From assembly GCA_963749675.1 (NCBI GenBank), contig CAVVNT010000004.1, positions 62,001 to 126,000 of the forward strand: 64,000 nucleotides of DNA, in the 5' to 3' direction. The notes beneath the pieces are model-generated. The model saw only the letters and a program-made list of their open reading frames with translations, was not told the origin of the DNA and searched no databases. Shown here piece by piece: positions 57,296 through 64,000 of the stretch. Source of the DNA: Roseitranquillus sp963749675. Its GTDB lineage: Bacteria; Pseudomonadota; Alphaproteobacteria; Rhodobacterales; Rhodobacteraceae. The position numbers and the translations under genes are program-made. Numbering within the stretch: position 1 is the stretch's first letter; each line of letters starts with the position of its first letter.

Positions 57296-58309
57296 ATGGC
57301 CGCACGACGGGCGACGAAGAAGGGTCCCGCCAAGGAAGACCTGCTCCGCTACTACCGCGAGATGCTGCTGATCCGCCGGTTCGAGGAGAAGGCGGGCCAG
57401 CTCTACGGAATGGGCCTGATCGGGGGGTTCTGCCACCTCTATATCGGGCAGGAGGCGGTCGTGACCGGCCTGCAGGCCTGCGCCGAGGAGGGTGACAACG
57501 TCATCACCACCTACCGCGACCACGGGCACATGCTGGCCTGCGGGATGGATCCCAAGGGGGTCATGGCCGAACTGACCGGGAGGCGCGACGGCTACTCCAA
57601 GGGCAAGGGCGGCTCGATGCACATGTTCTCCAAGGAGAAGAACTTCTACGGCGGCCACGGGATCGTCGGCGCCAACGTGCCGCTGGGCGCAGGACTGGCG
57701 CTGGCCGAGAAGTACCGGGGCAGCGACCGGGTGACGTTCACCTATTTCGGCGACGGCGCGGCGAACCAGGGCCAGGTCGCCGAGACCTACAACATGGCGG
57801 AGCTCTGGGACCTGCCGGTGATCTTCGTGATCGAGAACAACCAGTATGCGATGGGAACCTCGGTCAAGCGCGCCACCAAGAGCCCCGACTTCTGGGAGCG
57901 CGGCGCCGCCTACGGGATCGAGGGCGAGATGGTCGACGGCATGGATGTGGTCGCGGTCAGGGCCGCGGGCGAGAAGGCGGTGAAGCACTGCCGCGCGGGC
58001 AAGGGGCCGTACATCCTGGAGGTGATGACCTACCGCTACCGCGGACACTCCATGTCCGACCCTGCGAAATACCGCACCCGCGAGGAAGTGCAGAAGATGC
58101 GCGAGGAGCGGGATCCGATCGAGCAGGTCCGCAAGCGGCTGCTGGAAGGCGACGCGACGGAGGAAGACCTGAAGGCCGTCGACAAGGAGATCAAGGACAT
58201 CATCAACGACGCGGCGGACTTCGCGCGGGAGAGCCCGGAACCGGCGGTCGAGGAGCTGTGGACCGACATCTACGCCAGGGACGTGCCGCAGGGGATCGCG
58301 GCGGAATGA
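57296..58309 (+). CDS. pdhA: Pyruvate dehydrogenase E1 alpha subunit
   Basis: Thiamine-diphosphate-dependent decarboxylase subunit of the pyruvate dehydrogenase complex, 337 residues. Key blocks: GGFCHLYIGQEAVVTGL, TTYRDHGHMLACGMDPKGVM, and the ThDP-Mg motif FGDGAANQGQVAETYNMAEL ending at NNQYAMGTS; the C-terminal loop YRYRGHSMSDPAKYRTREEV is present. ATG 57296 lies behind AGGGGAGGCGCGGGG. First gene of a pdhA-pdhB-pdhC operon. Confidence 0.95.
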   Translation: MAARRATKKGPAKEDLLRYYREMLLIRRFEEKAGQLYGMGLIGGFCHLYIGQEAVVTGLQACAEEGDNVITTYRDHGHMLACGMDPKGVMAELTGRRDGYSKGKGGSMHMFSKEKNFYGGHGIVGANVPLGAGLALAEKYRGSDRVTFTYFGDGAANQGQVAETYNMAELWDLPVIFVIENNQYAMGTSVKRATKSPDFWERGAAYGIEGEMVDGMDVVAVRAAGEKAVKHCRAGKGPYILEVMTYRYRGHSMSDPAKYRTREEVQKMREERDPIEQVRKRLLEGDATEEDLKAVDKEIKDIINDAADFARESPEPAVEELWTDIYARDVPQGIAAE

Positions 58310-58337
58310 CCGAGGTCCATCCACAGATCATGAGATC

Positions 58338-58478
58338 ATGGTCCTGATGCGAAGCATCGATGCGAAGATGGCCGAGTTCGAGGCAAGCCTCGACCGAAGC
58401 CTTTTCGAAGTGCGGGAGTTGAACCGGGAGCTTTACCGCATCCTCGCGAAGAGGCGCGCGCGGTTGGGGGAGGTATAA
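58338..58478 (+). CDS. Small coiled-coil protein between pdhA and pdhB
   Basis: A 46-codon frame from ATG 58338 to TAA 58478, filling the 170-base gap between pdhA and pdhB. The product is a charged amphipathic helix (AKMAEFEASLDRSLFEVREL, then NRELYRILAKRRARLGEV). No strong ribosome-binding site is visible; ATG 58347 is an alternative. No domain is recognised. It could be a real small partner of the complex or a chance frame. Confidence 0.4.
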   Translation: MVLMRSIDAKMAEFEASLDRSLFEVRELNRELYRILAKRRARLGEV

Positions 58479-58479
58479 C

Positions 58480-59871
58480 ATGGCGACACAGGTGCTGATG
58501 CCGGCTCTCAGCCCGACGATGGAGGAAGGGACGCTGGCCAAGTGGCTGGTCAAGGAGGGGGACGAGGTCTCCTCCGGCGACATCCTGGCGGAGATCGAGA
58601 CCGACAAGGCGACGATGGAGTTCGAGGCGGTCGACGAGGGTCGGGTCGGCAAGATCCTGATCCAGGAGGGGACCGAGGGGGTCAAGGTCAACACGCCGAT
58701 CGCGGTGCTGGTCGACGATGGCGAGAGCGTTGAGGACATCGACGTCGAGTCGGCGGGGGCCGCCCAGGCCGTGCCCGCCGACAAGGCGCAGTCGAGCGAG
58801 ACCGCGAAGTTCGAGGGCCAGCAGCACCCTGCCCCCGCCGCCCGGACGAAGACCGAAGTGGTTGAGCCGGAGGTGCCCGAGGGGACCGAGATGGTGAAAA
58901 CCACCGTCCGCGAGGCGCTGCGCGACGCCATGGCCGAGGAGATGCGCCGCGACGAGGCGGTCTTCGTGATGGGCGAGGAGGTGGCGGAATACCAGGGTGC
59001 GTACAAGGTCACGCAGGGCCTGCTGTCGGAGTTCGGCGACCGCCGCGTGATCGACACGCCGATCACCGAGCATGGCTTCGCCGGGATCGGCGTCGGCGCG
59101 GCCTTCGGCGGCCTGCGCCCGATCGTGGAGTTCATGACGTTCAACTTCGCAATGCAGGCGATCGACCAGATCATCAACTCCGCCGCCAAGACGCTCTACA
59201 TGTCGGGCGGGCAGATGGGATGCCCCATCGTCTTTCGCGGTCCGAACGGGGCCGCGGCGCGTGTGGGCGCCCAGCACAGCCAGGACTATGCGGCGTGGTA
59301 TTCGGCCATCCCCGGCCTGAAGGTGGTGCAGCCCTACTCCGCCGCCGACGCCAAGGGCCTCCTGAAGAGCGCGATCCGGGATCCGAACCCGGTGATGTTC
59401 CTGGAGAACGAGATCCTCTACGGGCGGTCGTTCGAGGTGCCCAAGCTCGACGACTTTACCGTGCCGCTCGGCAAGGCGAAGGTCTGGCGGGAGGGCACCG
59501 ACGTGACGCTGGTCTCGTGGGGGATCGGCATGACCTACGCGATGGAGGCCGCCGAGGCGCTGGCCAAGGACGGCGTCGAGGCCGAGGTGGTCGATATGCG
59601 CACGCTGCGGCCGCTCGACATGGCCACGGTGATCGAGAGCGTGAAGAAGACCAATCGCTGCGTGACGGTCGAGGAGGGTTTCCCGGTCTGCTCGATGTCC
59701 GACCATATCGGGGCGACGATCATGCGCGAGGCGTTCGACTATCTCGACGCGCCGGTGCTGGCCTGCACCGGCAAGGACGTGCCGATGCCCTATGCCGCGA
59801 ACCTCGAGAAGCTGGCGCTGACCTCCGTCAAGGAGGTGCTCGACGCGGTCAAGGCCGTGACCTACCGCTGA
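58480..59871 (+). CDS. pdhB: Pyruvate dehydrogenase E1 beta subunit with N-terminal lipoyl domain
   Basis: E1-beta subunit of pyruvate dehydrogenase, 463 residues. Unlike most E1-beta, it starts with a lipoyl domain (residues 1-80, lipoyl-Lys K43 in IETDKATMEFE), joined by a flexible linker rich in Ala and Gln to a transketolase-like domain from about residue 130 (VREALRDAMAEEMRRDEAVF), with PITEHGFAGIGVGAAFGGLR and the C-terminal transketolase domain. This architecture is typical for alphaproteobacteria. RBS GGGGGAGG. Stop overlaps the next small gene by one base. Confidence 0.95.
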   Translation: MATQVLMPALSPTMEEGTLAKWLVKEGDEVSSGDILAEIETDKATMEFEAVDEGRVGKILIQEGTEGVKVNTPIAVLVDDGESVEDIDVESAGAAQAVPADKAQSSETAKFEGQQHPAPAARTKTEVVEPEVPEGTEMVKTTVREALRDAMAEEMRRDEAVFVMGEEVAEYQGAYKVTQGLLSEFGDRRVIDTPITEHGFAGIGVGAAFGGLRPIVEFMTFNFAMQAIDQIINSAAKTLYMSGGQMGCPIVFRGPNGAAARVGAQHSQDYAAWYSAIPGLKVVQPYSAADAKGLLKSAIRDPNPVMFLENEILYGRSFEVPKLDDFTVPLGKAKVWREGTDVTLVSWGIGMTYAMEAAEALAKDGVEAEVVDMRTLRPLDMATVIESVKKTNRCVTVEEGFPVCSMSDHIGATIMREAFDYLDAPVLACTGKDVPMPYAANLEKLALTSVKEVLDAVKAVTYR

Positions 59872-60125
59872 TGGAGGTCGGGGGCTTCGACAGCGAACGA
59901 GGCGCGTGGCGCGTGACGTGTGACGTGGAAGGCCGAATCCTGAGCGGTCTCGTCCCCGAGGATCTGGTCGAGGACCAGATGCGCGGTGGGAACCGGCCGC
60001 CGCACGAGGACGTCTATCGCTGGCTCGCGGACCATTCCTCGGGGATCGAGCGGGCGCTGACGGCGAAGGCGCGGGGCGACCAGGTGCGCCCGCCGTTCGA
60101 CCGCGTGATGCTGGGGGAGGACTGA
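59871..60125 (+). CDS. Small conserved protein between pdhB and pdhC
   Basis: An 84-residue protein translationally linked to pdhB (TGATG) and one base from pdhC. Sequence features: GAWRVTCDVEGRILSGLVPE, then LVEDQMRGGNRPPHEDVYRW and a basic C-terminus. It weakly recalls DUF1488-type small proteins, but I do not rely on this. Tight packing inside the operon supports a real gene expressed with the complex. Confidence 0.7.
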   Translation: MEVGGFDSERGAWRVTCDVEGRILSGLVPEDLVEDQMRGGNRPPHEDVYRWLADHSSGIERALTAKARGDQVRPPFDRVMLGED

Positions 60126-60126
60126 G

Positions 60127-61482
60127 ATGCCGACCGAGATCCTGATGCCCGCGCTGTCGCCGACGATGGAGGAAGGCACGCTTGCAAAGTGGCTGGTGAA
60201 GGAGGGCGACGCAGTGTCGTCCGGCGACCTGCTGGCCGAGATCGAGACGGACAAGGCGACGATGGAGTTCGAGGCCGTCGACGAGGGCACCGTCGGGAAG
60301 ATCCTGGTCGAGGAAGGGTCCGAGGGCGTGAAGGTCAACACGCCGATCGCGGTGCTCCTGGGCGAGGGCGAGAGCGCCGACGCGATCGGCGAGGTCTCGA
60401 CCGCACCGAAGGGCGAGGACGCCGACAGCCATGCCGAGCCCGCCGCAGCATCGGAGCCGACCGAACCCGAAAAGGGCTACGGCCGTGGACCCGACAGCAG
60501 GGACGCGCCGACCGGGGCCGCCTCTGCCACGTCGCGACCGGATGCCGAGCGCATCTTCGCATCGCCATTGGCGCGCCGAGTCGCTAAGGACAAGGGCCTC
60601 GACCTTAGCCAGCTGAAGGGCTCCGGGCCCAAGGGCCGGATCGTCAAGGCTGACGTCGAGAAGGCGGAACCGGGCAAGGCGGCGCCGGCGGCCGCGGCAG
60701 AGGCCCCAAAGGCCGCTGCCGCCGCGCCAGACGTCAAGACGGCACCGGCGGGCATGGGCGCGAGCCAGGTCATCGCCATGTACGGAGACCGGGAGTTCGA
60801 GGAGATCAAGCTCGACGGGATGCGCAAGACGATCGCTGCGCGCCTGACCGAGGCCAAGCAGACGATCCCGCACTTCTACCTGCGCCGCGACATCCGCCTC
60901 GACGCGCTGCTGAAGTTCCGCGGCGAGTTGAACAGGCAGCTCGAGAGCCGGGGCGTGAAGCTCAGCGTCAACGACTTCATCATCAAGGCCTGTGCTGTCG
61001 CGCTGCAGCGGGTGCCGAAGGCGAACGCGGTCTGGGCCGGCGACCGGGTGCTGCAGCTCAAGCCCTCCGATGTCGCCGTGGCCGTGGCGATCGAGGGCGG
61101 GTTGTTCACGCCGGTCCTGAAGGATGCGCACCTCAAGTCGCTGTCGGCGCTCTCGACGGAGATGAAGGACCTCGCCAAGCGGGCGCGGGACCGCAAGCTC
61201 GCGCCGCATGAATACCAGGGCGGCAGCTTCGCGGTGTCGAACCTCGGCATGTACGGGATCGACAACTTCGATGCCGTCATCAATCCGCCGCACGGCGGTA
61301 TCCTCGCCGTCGGCGCGGGAGTGAAGAAGCCGGTCGTCGGCGACGACGGCGCGGTCACGACAGCGACGGTGATGAGCGTGACGCTCTCCGTCGATCACAG
61401 GGTCATCGACGGAGCGCTTGGGGCAGAGCTGCTGCAGGCGATCGTCGAGGGGCTGGAGAACCCGATAGGACTACTGGCATGA
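60127..61482 (+). CDS. pdhC: Dihydrolipoamide acetyltransferase (E2)
   Basis: E2 core of pyruvate dehydrogenase, 451 residues. Lipoyl domain 1-80 (K43 in IETDKATMEFE), an Ala/Pro/Glu-rich linker, a peripheral subunit-binding domain (about 138-175: SPLARRVAKDKGLDLSQLKG, SGPKGRIVKADVE), a second linker, and the catalytic domain with HFYLRRDIRLDALLKFRGEL and active-site His in LSVDHRVIDGALGAELLQAI. The lipoyl domain is nearly identical to that of pdhB. Stop overlaps the next gene. Confidence 0.95.
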   Translation: MPTEILMPALSPTMEEGTLAKWLVKEGDAVSSGDLLAEIETDKATMEFEAVDEGTVGKILVEEGSEGVKVNTPIAVLLGEGESADAIGEVSTAPKGEDADSHAEPAAASEPTEPEKGYGRGPDSRDAPTGAASATSRPDAERIFASPLARRVAKDKGLDLSQLKGSGPKGRIVKADVEKAEPGKAAPAAAAEAPKAAAAAPDVKTAPAGMGASQVIAMYGDREFEEIKLDGMRKTIAARLTEAKQTIPHFYLRRDIRLDALLKFRGELNRQLESRGVKLSVNDFIIKACAVALQRVPKANAVWAGDRVLQLKPSDVAVAVAIEGGLFTPVLKDAHLKSLSALSTEMKDLAKRARDRKLAPHEYQGGSFAVSNLGMYGIDNFDAVINPPHGGILAVGAGVKKPVVGDDGAVTTATVMSVTLSVDHRVIDGALGAELLQAIVEGLENPIGLLA

Positions 61483-61727
61483 AGCGCATCACCCTCATCG
61501 CGATCCTGGCCGCGGCGCCCGCCGTCGCGCAGCAGCAGCAAGAGGGCAACGGCAGCCTGCCGAGCGAAGCCGCCTGCGGCGCGGTGCTCGACCGCGTGCA
61601 GCTGGCGCTGGCGCAGGCCGACCGTGCCCTGCAGGCCGAGAACAACGACGACGTCGAGCGCTGGTCGGCCGTCGCGGCGAACTACGCGACGGTCCACGAC
61701 GCGTTCTGCGGTGACGCCGAAGAATGA
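61479..61727 (+). CDS. Small exported protein after pdhC
   Basis: An 82-residue protein with a signal peptide (MKRITLIAILAAAPAVAQ) and a short helical mature part (AACGAVLDRVQLALAQADRA ... HDAFCGDAEE) holding two cysteines that could pair. Overlaps the stop of pdhC and the start of the LysE gene by four bases each. Function unknown. Confidence 0.65.
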   Translation: MKRITLIAILAAAPAVAQQQQEGNGSLPSEAACGAVLDRVQLALAQADRALQAENNDDVERWSAVAANYATVHDAFCGDAEE

Positions 61728-62344
61728 TTGACGCAGGCGCGTGGCTGGCTTTTGCCGCGGCCTCCGCCCTCGTCGTCATCGTCCCGGGCCCAACGGTGAC
61801 CCTGATCGTCGCAAACTCGCTGCGCGCAGGTCCACGCGCGGGTCTTCTGAACGTGGCAGGCACGCAAGCCGGACTCGCCGGGATGATCGTGGTGCTGGCG
61901 GGCGGGCTCGAGGCGCTCGTTGCAAGCGCGGGCTTCGTGTTCGAAGTGCTGCGGCTGGTCGGCGCGGCCTACCTCATCTGGCTCGGGCTGAAGATGTGGC
62001 GCTCCGACGGACGGCTGGGAGATCCCGGTCCGGCGACGCGCCGGTCGGGCGCGGCCCTGTTCTGGCAGGGCTTCGTCGTCATCTGGTCGAATCCGAAGGC
62101 GCTGCTGTTCTTCGGCGCATTCATTCCGCAATTCGTCGATCCCGCGGCCGCGGCGGCCCCGCAGGTCCTGCTGCTGGGGGCCACGTTCATGGCGGCGGCC
62201 ACCATCTTCGACGGCGCCTACGCGGTCGCTGCGGGACGCGCCGGCAGTCTGCTGTCGCGGTCGCGCCTTCGCCTCGTCGAGCGGTTGTCGGGGTCGTTCC
62301 TAATCGGCGGCGGGCTGTGGCTCGCGCTGACCCGCCGCGCCTGA
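61724..62344 (+). CDS. LysE/RhtB family amino-acid exporter
   Basis: Inner-membrane exporter of about 206 residues with six predicted helices. The family N-terminus is present (AFAAASALVVIVPGPTVTLI), with LRLVGAAYLIWLGLKMW and WQGFVVIWSNPKALLFFGAF. Substrate is unknown (homoserine, threonine and related compounds are handled by relatives). Ends four bases from the convergent cysK stop. Confidence 0.88.
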   Translation: MIDAGAWLAFAAASALVVIVPGPTVTLIVANSLRAGPRAGLLNVAGTQAGLAGMIVVLAGGLEALVASAGFVFEVLRLVGAAYLIWLGLKMWRSDGRLGDPGPATRRSGAALFWQGFVVIWSNPKALLFFGAFIPQFVDPAAAAAPQVLLLGATFMAAATIFDGAYAVAAGRAGSLLSRSRLRLVERLSGSFLIGGGLWLALTRRA

Positions 62345-62347
62345 CCT

Positions 62348-63418
62348 TCAGGGCATGCGCGCGCCCGGCGTGGACATCGAGAGGGCAACCTCCTCCTCGT
62401 TCATGTCCTCCTCGATCCCCTCGAAGAGCGGGGTCGACAGGTAGCGCTCGCCGGTGTCGGGCAACATGCAGAGGATGTTGCTGCCCTCGTCCGCCTTCTT
62501 GGCTACCTCGACCGAGATGGCGAAGGTCGAGCCGCCGGAGACGCCGGTGAAGACCCCCTCTTCCCGCGCGAGCCGTTTGGCCCAGGCGATGCCGTCCGCG
62601 CCGGAGACCGGGATGAGCTCGTCGTAGAGGTGGTTGTCGATCAACTCCTGCAGGACCCAGGGGATGAAATCGGGCGTCCAGCCCTGGATCGGGTGCGGCT
62701 CGAACGCGGGGTGGCTTTCCGCCGGGGCATGGTGGTCGCCGCGCTTCTGTTCTTGGCCGCTGCCGATGAGGGCGGCGTTCGCGGGCTCGGAGAGAATGAT
62801 CTTCGTCTCCGGCCGCTCTCGCCGGAGGACGCGGCCGACGCCGGTCACGGTACCGCCGGTGCCGTAGCCGGTGACGAAGTAGTCCAGCCGATCGCCCTCG
62901 AAGTCCGCGAGGATCTCCCGCGCCGTCGTCGCCTCGTGAATCTCGGCATTAGCCTCGGTCTCGAACTGACGCGCGAGGAACCAGCCGTGCTCATTGGCAA
63001 GCTCGACGGCCTTCTTGTACATCCCGAAGCCCTTCTCGGCGCGGGGGGTCAGGACGACCTTGGCGCCCAGGAATCGCATCAGCCGCCGCCGCTCGATCGA
63101 GAAGCTGTCGGCCATCGTCACGACCAGCGGGTACCCCTTGGCGGCGCAGACCATCGCGAGGCCGATGCCGGTGTTGCCGGAGGTCGCCTCGACGATTGTC
63201 TGACCGGGCTTCAGCGCGCCCGCGCGCTCCGCCGCCTCGATGATGCCGAGCGCCAGCCGGTCCTTGACCGAGGCGGCGGGGTTGAAGGCCTCGGCCTTGA
63301 CCCAGATCGTGCGGCCCTCGGGCGACAGTCGCCCGGCCTTGATGACCGGCGTGTCGCCGACCGTATCGATGACGTTCTCGTAGCGGCGGCCGCGGCCGTT
63401 CGTCGTTCTGACTGACAT
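62348..63418 (-). CDS. cysK: Cysteine synthase A
   Basis: PLP-dependent O-acetylserine sulfhydrylase, 356 residues. PLP Lys in NPAASVKDRLALGIIEAAER, VEATSGNTGIGLAMVCAAKG, YFVTGYGTGGTVTGVGRVLR and GVSGGSTFAISVEVAKK. The protein is longer than minimal CysK because of an insertion around residues 225-250 (SGQEQKRGDHHAPAESHPAF). RBS GGGGAGAG before ATG 63418. It follows cysE on the same strand; CysE makes its substrate. Confidence 0.93.
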   Translation of the reverse strand: MSVRTTNGRGRRYENVIDTVGDTPVIKAGRLSPEGRTIWVKAEAFNPAASVKDRLALGIIEAAERAGALKPGQTIVEATSGNTGIGLAMVCAAKGYPLVVTMADSFSIERRRLMRFLGAKVVLTPRAEKGFGMYKKAVELANEHGWFLARQFETEANAEIHEATTAREILADFEGDRLDYFVTGYGTGGTVTGVGRVLRRERPETKIILSEPANAALIGSGQEQKRGDHHAPAESHPAFEPHPIQGWTPDFIPWVLQELIDNHLYDELIPVSGADGIAWAKRLAREEGVFTGVSGGSTFAISVEVAKKADEGSNILCMLPDTGERYLSTPLFEGIEEDMNEEEVALSMSTPGARMP

Positions 63419-63478
63419 GATATCTCTCCCCTCGACGGTTCGCGCAGGATAGCGCCGCCGCAGCGGAACGCGAGCGTA

Positions 63479-64000
63479 TCAGCCGATCCCGGCGAGCAGG
63501 TGGTCCATCGTGATCGCCGGCTGCGAGCAGCCCGCCTCTCCGACGATCTTCGCGGGAACGCCGGCGACGGTCTTCATCGGCGGGACTTCGGTCAGAACGA
63601 CGGAGCCCGCGGCAATGCGGCTGCACTCGCCGATGCGGATGTTGCCGAGCACGGCGGCGCCCGCTCCGATCAACACGCCGTTGCCGATCTTCGGGTGCCG
63701 GTCCTCTTCCTCCTTGCCCGTCCCTCCAAGCGTGACGGAGTGCAGCATGGAGACGTTATCGCCGACCACCGCCGTCTCGCCGATGACGATGGAATGGGCG
63801 TGGTCGATCATGATGCCCTGGCCGATCCGCGCGGCGGGATGGATGTCAACGCCGAACTGCTCGGACGTCCGCATCTGGATGTAATAGGCGAGATCGCAGC
63901 GCCCCTGCTCCCAAAGCCAATGCGCGATGCGATAGGCCTGTACTGCCTGGTAGCCCTTGAAGTACAGGATTGGCTGGATCAGCCGGTGACATGCCGGATC
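63479..64000 (-). CDS. cysE: Serine O-acetyltransferase (partial, N-terminus beyond window)
   Basis: C-terminal part of the serine acetyltransferase that feeds cysteine synthase. The visible 173 codons contain the end of the helical N-terminal domain (ILYFKGYQAVQAYRIAHWLW) and the left-handed beta-helix of hexapeptide repeats (GVDIHPAARIGQGIMIDHAH, VIGETAVVGDNVSMLHSVTL, GTGKEEEDRHPKIGNGVLIG). The frame is open to the right edge at 64000. The C-terminus ends MDHLLAGIG. Confidence 0.93.
   Translation of the reverse strand, partial: DPACHRLIQPILYFKGYQAVQAYRIAHWLWEQGRCDLAYYIQMRTSEQFGVDIHPAARIGQGIMIDHAHSIVIGETAVVGDNVSMLHSVTLGGTGKEEEDRHPKIGNGVLIGAGAAVLGNIRIGECSRIAAGSVVLTEVPPMKTVAGVPAKIVGEAGCSQPAITMDHLLAGIG

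Noticed and set aside
58336..61398. A 1020-codon open frame on the minus strand opposite pdhB-pdhC
   Set aside because: It is the antisense shadow of GC-rich coding sequence; the plus-strand frames have full domain content, and the shadow is rich in His, Arg and Asp without any recognisable domain.

Overview
This 64 kb window is a piece of GC-rich bacterial chromosome, almost certainly from an alphaproteobacterium of the Rhodobacterales (Roseobacter/Paracoccaceae type). The reasons are the gene orders pepA/holC next to lptF-lptG-lptD-surA-pdxA-rsmA, prfA-prmC next to a DUF4167 gene, der-bamB-YfgM-like, a Fur/Mur regulator ahead of eno, class I fba next to pgk, ftsB-pdhA-pdhB-pdhC with lipoyl domains on both E1-beta and E2, and cysE-cysK. 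No rRNA, tRNA, CRISPR array, insertion sequence, phage gene or replication origin was seen. The content is mostly core metabolism and envelope biogenesis, with a few accessory loci.

Layout. 0-5.5 kb: alpha-glucoside ABC import locus (aglE, aglF, aglG, remnant aglA, minus strand) divergent from glucokinase. 5.5-10.7 kb: a chemotaxis operon (STAS, cheY, cheA, cheW, cheR, cheY, small helical protein) without cheB or a receptor. 10.8-12.7 kb: holC and pepA (minus). 12.8-20.2 kb: LPS transport and outer-membrane assembly (lptF, lptG, lptD, surA), then pdxA and rsmA, tightly overlapped. 20.2-25.7 kb (minus): DUF4167, prmC, prfA, DUF1499, agmatinase, M20 amidohydrolase. 25.8-27.7 kb: mazG and an orphan ferric-iron binding protein closed by a strong terminator. 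27.8-31.3 kb (minus): der, bamB, YfgM-like. 31.4-36.2 kb: an RND efflux pair behind a long inverted repeat. 36.3-47.4 kb: mixed genes (nucleoside hydrolase, CBS protein, selO, GAF histidine kinase, phzF-like, fur/mur, eno, GNAT, cupin, anmK, tyrS). 47.6-50.6 kb: a glucosylglycerol synthesis locus (ggpP, ggpS) followed by a P19-like gene. 50.6-55 kb: fba and pgk (minus), two cyclophilins, DUF3179. 55.1-62.3 kb: acyl-CoA dehydrogenase (minus), ftsB and the pyruvate dehydrogenase operon with two small embedded genes, then a LysE-type exporter. 62.3-64 kb: cysK and cysE (cysE cut by the window end).

Functionally, central carbon metabolism (glk, fba, pgk, eno, pdhABC) and envelope assembly (lptFGD, surA, bamB) dominate. 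The most distinctive accessory content is the split ggpP-ggpS pair for the osmolyte glucosylglycerol with a linked P19-like protein that has no signal peptide. It sits on the same contig as an alpha-glucoside transporter whose hydrolase gene is decayed.

A striking property of the sequence is a scatter of single-base indels, nearly all one-base insertions, that break at least 12 otherwise well-conserved genes (aglG, lptF, lptD, surA, DUF4167, fbpA, der, the RND pair, selO, ggpP, ggpS; probably also the pdxA start). They are dense at 33.2-35.5 kb and absent after about 49.2 kb. The most economical reading is residual sequencing or assembly error, not gene decay. Only aglA shows the deletions and loss of conserved residues expected of a real pseudogene. 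Coordinates of frameshifted genes below run from the inferred start to the inferred stop across the indels.
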